Source: Dryocosmus kuriphilus (lineage: Eukaryota; Arthropoda; Insecta; Hymenoptera; Cynipidae). Taken from it: a stretch of DNA of 64,000 nt. A model generated the notes under the pieces. That model searched no databases. It was not told the origin of the DNA and was given only the letters and a program-made list of their open reading frames with translations. The DNA is taken from NCBI GenBank assembly GCA_038277395.1, contig CM076192.1:12064596-12128595 (forward strand). The letters run 5' to 3'. The translations under genes were made by a program, and so were the position numbers. Positions 24,262-33,739 of the stretch are shown one piece after another (within the stretch, counting starts at the first letter, position 1; each line of letters begins with the position of its first letter).

Positions 24262-24602
24262 AAGTTAATGAATGGACAACGACTACTTCAGACTAAATCC
24301 AATGCTTTATTAAAAGCTAATTTCTCAACGTTTGGGAGCCATTATGGCACACTCATGAGGAATTATTGCATCATTAAGTTGACATGAAAATTTACATATT
24401 TTTAAAAATGTATATGTTTGTTAACATCATCTCTTGGAATTCTCTGTAAATTTAATACTTTTAGATTATATTGAATCTACTAAAAAAGTTTAAAAAAATT
24501 AAAATTATGAAGAGACAAAATTTATGTGGTTTTAAATGTTAGGTTAGGAATGAAAAGTTTTATAATTACTTACAAATTTTTTGTTCCTTTATTAAAATTT
24601 TG
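24262..24602 (-). repeat. Penelope-type terminal repeat with decayed hammerhead-like core
   Basis: About 340 bp nearly identical in inverted orientation to 56620-56990. On the minus strand, 24362-24322 reads CTCATGAG, a GTGCCATAATGGCTC hairpin, then CAAACGTTGAG. This is the layout of a hammerhead ribozyme core (CUGAUGA, stem II, GAAA, GUC) with two core mismatches. Hammerheads in the terminal repeats of Penelope-like elements are established knowledge. Position downstream of the minus-strand Penelope ORF remnants fits its 3' terminal repeat. Confidence 0.65.
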
Positions 24603-25039
24603 GTTGAATAAATAAATTGACAATATGATATATCAATTTAAGTTTGCTTAAAAATCGTTTGTTGTTGCTAAAGATAGATAAAACGTATATGAAACGGAAA
24701 ACGTGGTTTCGCTCCATCTTGGAAAAAACTCTCCAAAGGACCCAAGAAATGACGATAATTAATTCTGCATGACTGAGTGGTATAGTGTCGTATATAGTGG
24801 TAACATTTTGCGTGCAATGATATAATCTATTGTAAATTAATAAATATTTTAAAATATTTTGAACCTTGGTAAAGATGTACAAAAGATGAATCAAAACATA
24901 GACAACGTATTTAAAAGAAGGAATCTATATAAACATTATAAATTGAACTGTAGTTATTAAGATCTGTAGTGACATTGATAGAGTTTTTTATTTTACTTTT
25001 TAATAAAAAACATTTCAGCCACTAGTCTCTTAAACTTAT
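24603..25039. other. Non-coding spacer within Penelope remnants
   Basis: No recognisable domain. The 100-codon minus-strand frame here (24592-24894) has no Penelope motif and is probably decayed 3' sequence. Confidence 0.4.
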
Positions 25040-25125
25040 TTTGTTGTTTGCACTGAGAGACTTTGTTAGAATAAATGATAAAAGTGATTTAAAATTTAGT
25101 ATAATATCTTTCAGAATAGGAAAAA
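25040..25125 (+). repeat. Fragment of the Penelope 3' region in opposite orientation
   Basis: About 85 bp with CTGAGAGACTTTGTTAGAAT and following sequence matches, in inverse orientation, the minus-strand Penelope tail at 26725-26640. It implies a second insertion or an internal inversion. Confidence 0.65.
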
Positions 25126-25539
25126 CTGAGATTTTATTACAGTTACTCTTATCACAATATCCACGTTTAATATTATCATAATAGTATTTAATACGTGAAG
25201 ACAAATTGGTATTTTAAGTACGAAATATTGTGAATCTCTATTCCAAAAATTAACATTACGAAAAAATAATATTATGCTTCTAAGTTTTGGAATAATAATT
25301 TGAATAAGAAAAGTAACTTGACAGAAACCTGAGATCCATGTTAAACTTTGAAATCATAAATCTCGATTTTTCATATAGTTTCGTTCGAGAATCTTTCTCG
25401 AGTATTTCCGACGTTTTCGGATCGAGCCCGATTTTTGCCTATCCGAATGCCGGGCAGCCAGCGCATGTTTTGCCGGCGTTCGCATGTTTTGCGTTCGCGC
25501 TTTTGCGGAGATTTTTTCAAAATATTCCATAAGTTAGAT

Positions 25540-25601
25540 TAGCCGTCGGGTTTAGTTGTTAGGGATAAAATTCGGAAGGTCTAAGTAGGTAGTTCGATTC
25601 C
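25540..25601 (+). repeat. tRNA-like A-box/B-box unit
   Basis: TAGCCGTCGGG at 25540-25550 resembles the A box and AGTTCGATTCC at 25591-25601 the B box, 40 nt apart. The downstream CGATTTTTCATA is shared, in the same relative orientation, with the unit at the window start. A block of denser GC sequence (25380-25520) with repeated GCGCATGTTTTGC/GTTCGCATGTTTTGC words precedes it. Not a foldable tRNA by eye. Confidence 0.5.
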
Positions 25602-26018
25602 CATCACACAAGCGTTTCCGATTTTTCATAGAGTATAAGCGTGCGATTATATGTAGTGAACAAATTAATTATAGTAATAAAATTATCTCTTGTCTGTGTA
25701 TATATATTTAAATGTTAATATTTCTGAAGTGTATCACTGTCATCACAGGTTTATTTTTTCCCCTACTTTTCCGAAGGTTAATTTTGGTTGGGTGAGGCAT
25801 TTTTTATATAGTGGCTTTCAGATTCTCATATATTCTGTGTATGGTAACTTGAAAAGATTGCTTCAGTCTTTCGTATAAAATGTATTAACGTCGTTTTCAA
25901 TTCGCTCCGCAACTTTGAAATAGTGAATCCTAAATTCTCACAGGTTTTATAACAGTTACTGCAACATCTTTTTCATATATTCAAACGAAAATATCAATTT
26001 TGTCGGTTGAAAACAAGC

Positions 26019-26602
26019 AGGGGAGCACAGGGTTAGTTGGCCGAATTTTCAGTTTTTCATGTTTCAAATTTTTTCCTTTTTGTTTAAAAAAATGTTTGTA
26101 CTCCTATTCTAAAGCAACAACCTTTGACAACATATTCTGAAATTTTCATTATGTTAAAGAAGTCGTATAAGTATTTATCTCCTGTTGAATACGCCGAGAA
26201 AAATCGGCTAACTTGCAAGTTGGCTGAGTTATCGGGGAAAGTTTCAATTTAAATAATAAAATGATAGTCATGCAGGAGCTTTAGGATTAAATGCACTTAA
26301 TATTTCAATGATCCCTTAGTATAAGATTTAATGAGGTGCCAAATGTATCCAAAATTTCGAAATTTTCGACAGAAATCAAAAATCTTAGAACTTCGTAATT
26401 TTACTTACCGTGTCGAAAAAAAAAAAACAAATGCGTATAAAACCAAGAAAACATACCTACACTGCACTGTTATTTTTCGGTGTATAGCTCCTTGCTAGAA
26501 ACTACATCAAATATATGACAGATGTCGCCATTGACCAATTATCAACGAAATTATGAGCACTCGGCCAACTTACCCCGCGGCCAACTAGCCCCGTGCTCCC
26601 CT
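26019..26602. mobile_element. 584-bp MITE inserted in the Penelope tail
   Basis: The left end AGGGGAGCACAGGGTTAGTT and the right end (AACTAGCCCCGTGCTCCCCT) are 24-bp terminal inverted repeats. The right end contains a second GCGGCCAACT word just inside. No ORF and no evident target duplication. It separates the decayed 3' part of the Penelope sequence at 26603-26740 from what follows. Confidence 0.75.
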
Positions 26603-26639
26603 ATATTAATTTTTGATACGAAAATCCTGTTTTCCCTAT

Positions 26640-27430
26640 TCTGAAACGATATTATACTAAATTTTAATTTACTTTTATCATTTATTCTAACAAAAAGTCT
26701 CTCAGTTTGTGTAACATTTTTATGTTGTCCCAATCAAATTAATAGTTTAACCCAAGTCTGTGTTTAGTTATTTCATTATGATATTTTAGGTTTAAATTTA
26801 CATTTCGAAAGTGCTCATTTTTTCTCGTATCCAACAGTCTTCCAGTTTGACCTAAATAGCATTTATTGCAATGTTTGCATAAAATTTTATAAACTAAATT
26901 GGATAATTGTAATTATTCTAAGGGATCTTTTCCTAATTTTATAAATGTATCAAATTTAGGTCCACTTCTAAATAAAGATATGATGTTGAAGTCAGCTAAA
27001 CTTCTTATGGAAAAAGACCAATAACCAATATATGGAATTGAAATAAAGTTTCTAAATACTTCGTTTGGATTTCTTGTTAGATATTGTAATGTACTCATGG
27101 AATTTTGTTAAGCATTTCTCAATATTGTCAATTATAAAATTCTTGGATAACTGTTAAGATATAAAATATACCCAGTAAATTTAAGATTATTGTTATGAAA
27201 ATAAGAATGTGACAAAGATAAAGCTGTCTTTACTAAATTTAAGATTATAGTTCTTTTTTGTTGAATTGGAAGGTTAGAAAAAAAGTTGATGTATCGATCT
27301 GAGAAAGTTTCTTTTTTAAACCAATTAGTGATAATTTTATTTTCAGAGTTTTTTATGACTTCAACATTTAAAAATGAAATTGAGTTGCTTTGTTCGTCTT
27401 CATCATGAGTAAAATTGATTCTAGGATGGT
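26640..27430 (-). pseudogene. Penelope-like element: RT C-terminus and GIY-YIG-type endonuclease
   Basis: Minus strand from 27430: residues NSISFLNVEV and RYINFFSNLP are the C-terminal RT/thumb signature of Penelope-like elements (retroelements that prime at chromosome breaks and telomeres). The frame shifts near 27120, then continues with IPYIGYWS and KLGKDPLE. After a further shift, at about 26890-26760, comes VYKILCKHCNKCYLGQTGR, the GIY-YIG-like endonuclease core with its Cys cluster, followed by RKNEHF. A stop at 26741-26739 precedes the usual FDWDNIKML signature. At least two frameshifts and one stop make it inactive. It continues upstream at 29046 beyond an inserted element. Confidence 0.85.
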
Positions 27431-27913
27431 ACACGCTAAAAAGTAAATGCTGCTGATCAGAATTTAAATTCTGATGATCAGAATCTGCGATTCTGCATTC
27501 TGCCTTCGGGGCAAAAAATTCTGTTCATCAGAATCACGCGATACTGATCTAAGCTAACGCCAGATTCTAATAATCAGAAAAATACATTCTGTTCTTCAGT
27601 AGCTGTGAAACTCGAATTCAGATATTTAAATGCTTCTCATCAGCCCGGAGATTCTGATAGACAGAAACTTTCTAGATTGAACGTGCAACTAGCAATTCTG
27701 ATGGAAGCTTGACGAGTTTAGCGTTTTGCTTTCACTGCGCGCGATCAGCTGTTGCGTCGCAATATTTCTCATTAATTCATATATTGTCAATTGAATTTTG
27801 AAAATTACAAAAAAATAAAAAAGGAAACTTTTTTTTGGTAAAATTAAGACAACTTTTTTATTATGAAAAACGGGTTCTTACGTAATTTTCGAAGTTCTCT
27901 TTGACGACGGAGA

Positions 27914-27981
27914 GAATCGAACTCGCTTACCTAAGATTTACAAACTAACTTATACTATATCGCACGCAACTTAACCGCATA
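27914..27981 (-). repeat. tRNA-like unit inside the 1.6 kb TIR element
   Basis: On the minus strand TATGCGGTTAAG (27981-27970) resembles a weak A box, followed by TTGCGTGCGA, and GAGTTCGATTC (27924-27914) is a good B box. The acceptor ends do not pair. Its host is clearly a DNA transposon, showing that the tRNA-like module travels inside TIR elements. Confidence 0.5.
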
Positions 27982-28702
27982 GACTATCGAGGTACATATG
28001 GAAACAGATAAAAAATCTAAACTACTTGAAGACTTGATTCTTCTGTATTTCTCAAAACGATAAATAATTTAATTAGTGACTCTGAATATATAAACTTCAT
28101 AGAAAATATAAAGTAAAAGGAATAATATTGGAATAAATTAAATAAAAACCTGATGTGAAAGAATTTGTTGTCTCTTTTGGTGTATAATTATTTTGAAGTT
28201 TTGTATCAATTTTATTATTATTTCCTGATATGTTAGTTTTATATAATTGCATTTTTTTGTTTTTCTCTATAATTGTTCCTTTTTTTGGCTAGTGTATATA
28301 AAATTATATTGTTTCGTTCTATTTGTGACATTTTTCTGAAATATATTGCATCATAATTGTATGTGGAAATCTGCTTCAATAATGCGATTGTACAGGTTTG
28401 AATCAACCCATCTCCAAAAATCCTTAAGGAAATTCCTAAAGGAAATTCCTTGGTGTAATTTCCTCTGTTCCTTAACCCGTAAATGATAACATCCATCTGT
28501 GGGACGGATATAGTTAACATTTTTTACTCTTGCAAGCGTAATTATCGGTTTGAAACCTCCTTCTTCTAGATATACTTCAGTTGATCCTTTATCTTAGTTA
28601 TGTGTGTTTGGCTGTGACGTACTTGTCAGCAGAAACTTGTGAATGTTGCGTTTCAACATCTTTATTCTTAGGAGCAGTATTCGAGATTCTGATGATCAGA
28701 AG

Positions 28703-29031
28703 CTCGAATACTGCTCCGCAGCAATGATTTTCCCGAAACGTGCGTCACTGATATACAGTATTGAAAAATTCTGAGCTTCAGTATAAAAGTTCTGATGATC
28801 AGAATTTTTCGGCGCCGACAGCAAGGCGTGATGATCATCAGAATTTAAATTCTGATCAGCAGTATCTCGAATACTGCTCCGCAGCAACGATTTTGCCGAA
28901 GCGTGCGTCACTGATATACAGTATTGAAAAATTCTGAGCTTCAGTATAAAAGTTCTGATGATCAGAATTTTTCGGCGCCGATGGCAAGGCGTGATGATCA
29001 TCAGAATTTAAATTCTGATCAGCAGTATCTA
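28703..29031 (+). repeat. 163-bp tandem duplication at the end of the TIR element
   Basis: Two nearly identical units start at 28703 and 28866 with CTCGAATACTGCTCCGCAGC. Each contains TTCTGATGATCAGAA and TTCGGCGCCGA palindromes and ends in ATCAGAATTTAAATTCTGAT. The high identity suggests recent duplication. Confidence 0.9.
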
Positions 29032-29045
29032 CTTTTTAGCGTGTA

Positions 29046-29735
29046 AGAATTGAACATTTGTAAAATATAATTTAATTTAGTTTTTGGAATAATTAAAAAG
29101 GTATCATCTACGTAACGGACTTATGTCTGTATTTATTTTAAAATTGAGTTTTTGAAAAATATTTTTTTCTAGATCCTGCATAACTAATCTGCAAGTATAG
29201 GTGACACAGGTGAACTCATTGGTGTTCCATGGATTTGTTTATAAATTTCTTTGAATTTTTTATCTGTGTATTAGGAATAGGAAGAGAATCCTTAAAAATT
29301 TTGCTAAACATTTTTGCTGCCATTGCAAAGGTTGGAGAATTAAGAAGTGAAACTACTGGATGTAAAAGAAACTTAACGTTATGTACTTTAGGTAAACCAT
29401 AAATTTTTGCTATATTAGTGACATTGACAGAAATATCTTTAGGTTTTGTATCTTTGCCTAAAAGACCTTTGAGTCTTCAAGAGTCTAGAATTTTGAAAAT
29501 TTCATTTCTTAATTCTTTGACCGAGTAATCATTATATTTCTGATACGTAGTGTTATCTTGTAGCTTGTTAAATATTTTTTCTTTATAATTTTTTTAATTT
29601 AAAATAACAGTTATGTTGCCTTTACTAAGCTTGGGTAACGAATAGTTGTTTATTATCTTTCATGAAGAGTTTTGTTTTATTAATTGTTTTTGCTAAATTT
29701 CTGTCAAAATCAGATATAGGTTTTTTATTTAAAGA
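29046..29735 (-). pseudogene. Penelope-like reverse transcriptase, N-terminal and palm region
   Basis: Read on the minus strand, the order of Penelope RT landmarks is preserved: FDRNLAKT near 29715, AKIYGLPKVH (about 29412-29382), SSPVSPILAD (about 29220-29190) and the catalytic YVDD at 29114-29103. A missing base after ILAD shifts the frame before the MQDLEKN block, and stops occur near 29630 and 29480, so no product is possible. The 5' end abuts the LTR at about 29740: either the LTR element inserted into it or the copy was 5'-truncated on integration. Downstream it is continuous with 27430 across the inserted TIR element. Confidence 0.85.
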
Positions 29736-29739
29736 GAAA

Positions 29740-30128
29740 AGAGAAGGTGAAACCGAGAATTAGGTTAACCAGACAAATTTGAAGGTGAAATTGAGGTATA
29801 AAGTATTTATTTGACTGACAGAGATGAGATTACGCAATAATGCGATGATACCGAAAATTAAGCGGTTGGCCCCAAAGTCACAGCCATAATACTTCCAGTA
29901 AGGTAGGTGACTACAGATACATCAACAATGTATCAAAGGTATTGCAATTTGCAACTAGGAGGTTTAGCGTGACACTGTCTAAACGATGCGATGGGGGCGA
30001 GAGCCACACTGAGACTGACTCGGACGGGCAGCGAGCCCCGCAGCCGACTGTCCGTTCGGGACCTGTCGTGGATTTCCGGCCGGGCTCGGCCGCGGACCCC
30101 GCCACCCGTTCCGTAACGTCCGCGTTAC

Positions 30129-30129
<1 letters not shown>
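29740..30129 (-). repeat. LTR of Ty3/Gypsy-type element (3' LTR), family shared with 53.8-56.5 kb
   Basis: On the minus strand the repeat starts TGTAACGCGGACG directly after a polypurine (G) run, as an LTR after its PPT. It is GC-rich at first (GGCCGAGCCCGGCC) and AT-rich at its far end, where CAAATAAATACTTTATACC could be the poly(A) signal region. The first 260 bp are repeated in the split copy at 53860-54009 plus 56382-56486. The distal end is not certain. Orientation and location fit the 3' LTR of the minus-strand Gypsy element at 30-36 kb; no 5' LTR partner is visible near 36 kb. Confidence 0.6.

Positions 30130-30159
<30 letters not shown>
30130..30159 (-). promoter_or_regulatory. Poly-G polypurine tract next to LTR
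   Basis: Thirty C on the plus strand, read as G on the minus strand, immediately 5' of the LTR start TGTAACG. In retroelements a PPT at this place primes plus-strand DNA synthesis. The related LTR at 56486 is preceded by AAAAAAGGGAGG instead, so the pure G run is probably slippage expansion. Confidence 0.6.
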
Positions 30160-30160
<1 letters not shown>

Positions 30161-30196
30161 CCCTCTAACGGTATTCGGGTGTATACCCGGAACGAA

Positions 30197-30281
30197 CCAA
30201 AAATAAATTCCATAAAATTAGCCAAAAATAAATTTCATAAAGTTAACCAAAAATAAATTTCATAAAGTTAACCAAAAATAG
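30197..30281 (+). repeat. 25-bp tandem repeat, three units and a part
   Basis: Units start at 30197, 30222, 30247 and (partial) 30272, each CCAAAAATAAATTYCATAAA plus five bases. They lie between the PPT and the last ORF of the Gypsy element. Confidence 0.85.
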
Positions 30282-30384
30282 TGAAATACAATAATAAATA
30301 AAACTTATGCATTTTTAATAATTAAAAAGGTGACTGCCACGGCTGCTGTTAACTGGAAAATTAATCTATTCTTCCTCAGACCTT

Positions 30385-30678
30385 CTATATATTCCTCCAA
30401 TCTCTTTGTCTGTTCTCCCGCAATTCCCGCCACTCTGCGTCACTCCTGGCCGCTTCGTCCGCTACTTCCCTCTTCCGCTGTTGCCTTGCTTCCTCCTTCT
30501 CCAGCTGCCGTCTCCTTGTCTCCAGCACTCTCCTCCAGCTTTCCGTCCTTTTCTCCTCGATCTTTCTTAGTCTCTGCTCTTCCTCTCGCCGATTTTCCAG
30601 CTCCAGTTCCCTAACCCTTTTTTGAAATTCTTTTTGAAATTCGATGCTATTGGTTCGTGCCTTCGCCTCGAATTCCAA
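30385..30678 (-). CDS. Charged coiled-coil ORF at the 3' end of the Gypsy element
   Basis: A 97-residue frame very rich in Arg and Glu (for example RRREEEQRLRKIEEKR-like stretches), a strong single alpha-helix or coiled-coil candidate. It lies downstream of integrase and upstream of the PPT, where some insect Gypsy elements carry a third small ORF. It is intact though the rest of the element is broken. No homologue can be named. The plus-strand frame across the same bases (30330-30614) is its shadow. Confidence 0.45.
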   Translation of the reverse strand: MEFEAKARTNSIEFQKEFQKRVRELELENRREEEQRLRKIEEKRTESWRRVLETRRRQLEKEEARQQRKREVADEAARSDAEWRELRENRQRDWRNI

Positions 30679-30965
30679 TTACAACATAAGGAATTTTTCC
30701 CTATACTTTTTTTTTACTATACTTCTTCCTTTAAGGTGTTTCAATTCATAAATTGTGGTGGAGATTTTTTTCTTAATTACAAGTGGAACTTCATACTGGT
30801 CGAAAAGTTCCTGCTTTTTTATCTGCCTTATTTGACAGTTTAGTTACCCGTTTTAAATTTCTCTCCTATTTTATATTCAATTCCCCTTCTTCTTAAATTA
30901 TACCTACTAGCTTATTTATTATTTTCCTCGTCCATTTATTCCAAATTTATTGCAAATTGTAGGTC

Positions 30966-31475
30966 CTATATGTGTTCGTCCCACGTAGAGTGATCATTAT
31001 CTAGGTACGTTTTAATTATTTGTTTAATTGTCCTATTATACCTTTCGGTTGGATTAGCTTGGAAGTAGTATTCTGGCGTTTTTGAGTGCCTAATTCCGAA
31101 TTTTTCGGTTAGTTCGCGCATGATTTTATTGACAGATTCCGTACCATTATCCGTGTGGAGAATCCCAGGTGTTCCCCAACGGGAAATGACACGTCTATGA
31201 AATTCTGACTCTATAGTAGTTCCGTTTGCTTTTATAATAGGGATAATTTCCACAAATTTTGTGAAAATATCCACTAAAACTAATATGTACTGATTTTTCC
31301 CCTTTTTTGATATTGGCAATGGACCTATGATATCTGCAGCAATCATGGTCCAAGGTGCCTGTACAATTCTTTTTCCCATTAGTCCTATTTTCACCTGGTT
31401 ACTCGGTTTTATTCTCTGACATACTGTACAATTATTTTTTACTTATTTGATTATTTCCGAATACATCCCTGGTTA
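30966..31475 (-). pseudogene. Ty3/Gypsy integrase (minus-strand element)
   Basis: From 31394 down: APWTMIAADIIGPLP holds the first catalytic Asp, LHTDNGTES the second, and NPTERYNRTIK the Glu of the DDE core that joins retroelement DNA to the host. Upstream, in the same frame but beyond two stop codons (about 31480-31430), CTVCQRIKPSNQ is the CxxC half of the HHCC zinc domain. The frame ends after HSTWDEHI without the C-terminal domain. Two in-frame stops inactivate the polyprotein. Confidence 0.9.
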
Positions 31476-31666
31476 GAAGTAGTGATCCGAAATTCTCGGG
31501 TGCATTTTCTCGGAACCTCAATGTCCCGATTGTGTACTGTCGTGGTTTCCGTTTAGAACTTGATCTCGTAATTTTTTAGGTGCGACGAGTTTCCATCGGT
31601 TAGAGACGGATAATGGAGCAAATTTTAAAGGGTCAGTTCTGTAAAATAAAGTCGAGAGTCTCATAT

Positions 31667-32080
31667 TCACCATTTTTTGTGTTCTTCAGGTCTTTTTTTA
31701 ATTTGTCTTATTTTAGTGGAGTACCAGTCATCTGTCGGATCGTTTATGTCCGCCTTCGGGTTTTCCGTGATACATGACAACGCGAAAGCGACTGATTTTG
31801 CTGTTTCTCCTGATCTTGACAGAGCATCAGGTACCAAGTTTGAACTTCCTTTTCGATTTATGACCTCATAGTCATATTCGATCAGTTCCAGTGCCCATCT
31901 GGCTAGTCTGTCTGTGGTGGTTTTCAGATTATGAAACCATTTTAACGCCAATTGGTTTGTTATGACTTTGAAACTGTAATCTTCAAGATACGGTCTAAAT
32001 TTTCTGATTGCCCAAACCATAGCCAGGCACTTCTTTTCTGAGGCCGAGTACCGAGTTTCCGCGTCCTTGAGGGCTCTGCT
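31667..32080 (-). pseudogene. Ty3/Gypsy RNase H and tether (minus-strand element)
   Basis: The frame 32020-31667 begins MVWAIRKFRPYL, the helix after the catalytic Glu; that Glu would lie just upstream past a frameshift. KVITNQLALKWF is the third catalytic site, where the usual Asp is replaced by Asn (TNQ for TDH). DALSR, ending the domain, is typical of Ty3/Gypsy. The following Lys-rich tail leads toward integrase and ends in a stop at 31667. Confidence 0.85.
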
Positions 32081-32192
32081 TTATGGTTTGAGTGAGTACG
32101 GCTCCTAATCCCGTGTTACTTGCGTCTGTTTCAAGTTGTAATGGTTGTGTAAAATCTGGACAAGTCAAAATTGATGCTGAAGTTAAAAGTTC

Positions 32193-32850
32193 TTAAATTT
32201 TTTGAAGTGCCTCGTCCTGTTCCAATCCCCAATCCCATGCCTTATTCTTTTTTAATGGGCTATTTAAAGGTTCAGTCAGTTCTGAGAAGTTTGGTATAAA
32301 TTTTCTATACCAGCTTGTCATACCTATTATTCGCTGGATTTGTTTAACATTTTTTGTTTTAGGAAAATTAAGAGTTGGTTTGATTTTATCATCGTCTATC
32401 TGGAGTCCTTTTTCATTAACTTTGAAACCCAAATATCTTATTTCTGAAATCCAAATTCACGCTTGTTTGGACTGATCATTAAATTTGCTTTATTCAGTTT
32501 GTCCAAAACTATATTCAAATATTTTAAATGATCATCAAAATTTTCTGAAACTATAACTATGTCGTCTAAATAACAAAAAACGTTAGGTTTTAGGTCTGTA
32601 GTAATAACTTTGTCCATACGCCTCTGGAAAGTGGCGGGTGCATTCGTCAACCCAAATGGCATTCTGTTAAATTCGAACATGCCCTTTCCAGGTACTGTAA
32701 ATGCTGTAATCGGTCTTGACTTTACTTCTAAAGGAGTTTGTAAATATGCCATTTTTAAATCAATTTTTGAAATAAATTTTGTTGCTCTAAGTTTGTCTAA
32801 AATTTTGGTCATGAGTGTTATTGAATACAGATATTTTGTAATTACATTAT
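32193..32850 (-). pseudogene. Ty3/Gypsy reverse transcriptase (minus-strand element)
   Basis: The frame 32812-32438 contains FISKIDLKMAYLQ with the first catalytic Asp, FNRMPFGLTNAPATFQR, and FCYLDDIVIVSE with the YxDD site intact (32572-32561). A frameshift at about 32435 separates it from 32432-32193, which continues with MGFKVNEKGL, IGMTSWYRKFIPNFS and the connection into RNase H. Palm and thumb are therefore present but split. Upstream fingers lie in yet another frame before 32890. Confidence 0.92.
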
Positions 32851-33247
32851 TTAGTTTTTTATTAGTTAACTTTCCTAAATCTAGGTTTACCTAAGGTAAT
32901 TGAGTCTCGAGTGCCTTGAGTCCTCGCTGGTCTCTTGGGTAGGGATGCCTTTTAAATATTGGAATTTGTTGCCTTTGGGGATATTTATTAAGTTAAGGAT
33001 ATCCTCGTGAGGATTTGTTGCAGGAATTTGTGCGTTACTTGTTTTTGGAGATGGATGTGTATTAATAGCTACTAAGGGGATTTCGCTGTTTAACTTTAGT
33101 TTGGTTGTGTCAACCTCCTTGTCGCTTTTCAAACTAATCTTTCCTCCGAATTTCGGTTTCAATTTTTCGTTTTTATTTCCTTTCCTAATTTTTAACATAT
33201 TTTTACTATTTACATTTATCCTATCCTTATTTTCCTTAATTCTACTT

Positions 33248-33660
33248 TTAAATTTCGGTTTTGAGTGAGTCCTCAGTAATTGGAAGGGTTAGAGAGTTTG
33301 GTTGCGCTTCCATTGGATAGCGCGTGGGTGGGTTACCTGGTAGCCACCAAGTTTCTGAGTCATAGTTAAGAGTCATTCTTAAGCTTTTTAGCATATCCGT
33401 GCCTAAAATACCTACCGATTTTAAGTTTGGGACCAACCTGAAAAGTACGTATTTAATCTTATTACCTTTGAGAACAGGGATAACTACGTGCCGTATTATT
33501 TCGGCTTTTCCGCCGTTTGCTACCATTAAGCTACGCGAATCCGGTTTAAAAATGTTGAATTTTGCATTTTGAATTTTTTCAATCAATTCGTGTCCTACAT
33601 AGGAATGTTAGGCACCTGTGTCTACCAAAATTCTATATAAATTATTTTCGAATTTTGTCA
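33248..33660 (-). pseudogene. Ty3/Gypsy aspartic protease (minus-strand element)
   Basis: LYRILVDTGA (end of the frame 33796-33608) is the retroviral-type protease active site. The next codon is a stop, after which the same protein continues through SLMVANGG, VVIPVLKG and VGILGTDML (the ILGxD flap-end motif) to about 33250. The linker to RT (33198-32887) is Lys-rich. One stop separates the catalytic DTGA from the rest of the domain. Confidence 0.88.
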
Positions 33661-33739
33661 TTAAATGAAATCGTGTTTCTGACGTTTCATCTTTATCCGA
33701 ACATAATATTTCTTGCGTTTCGGTAATAGGGGTTAACTT

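Larger units (their letters stand above)
27432..29043. mobile_element. 1.6 kb TA-flanked TIR element nested in Penelope RT
   Basis: Ends are CACGCTAAAAAGTA and its exact reverse complement, flanked on both sides by TA (27430-27431 and 29044-29045), as for Tc1/mariner-type insertion. Subterminal DNA is rich in CTGATGATCAG palindromes. Internally there is a tRNA-like unit (27914-27981) and a 163-bp tandem duplication (28703-29031). No transposase is recognisable; the largest frame (28520-28239, minus) has no known motif. The host Penelope reading frame continues on both sides, so the element is younger than its host. Confidence 0.9.

Noticed and set aside
28239..28520. 93-codon ORF as transposase of the 1.6 kb TIR element
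   Set aside because: No DDE/D motif, too short, no helix-turn-helix pattern; the element is considered non-autonomous.
30330..30614. Plus-strand Ser/Pro/Leu-rich ORF
   Set aside because: Antisense shadow of the Arg/Glu-rich Gypsy ORF at 30385-30678.
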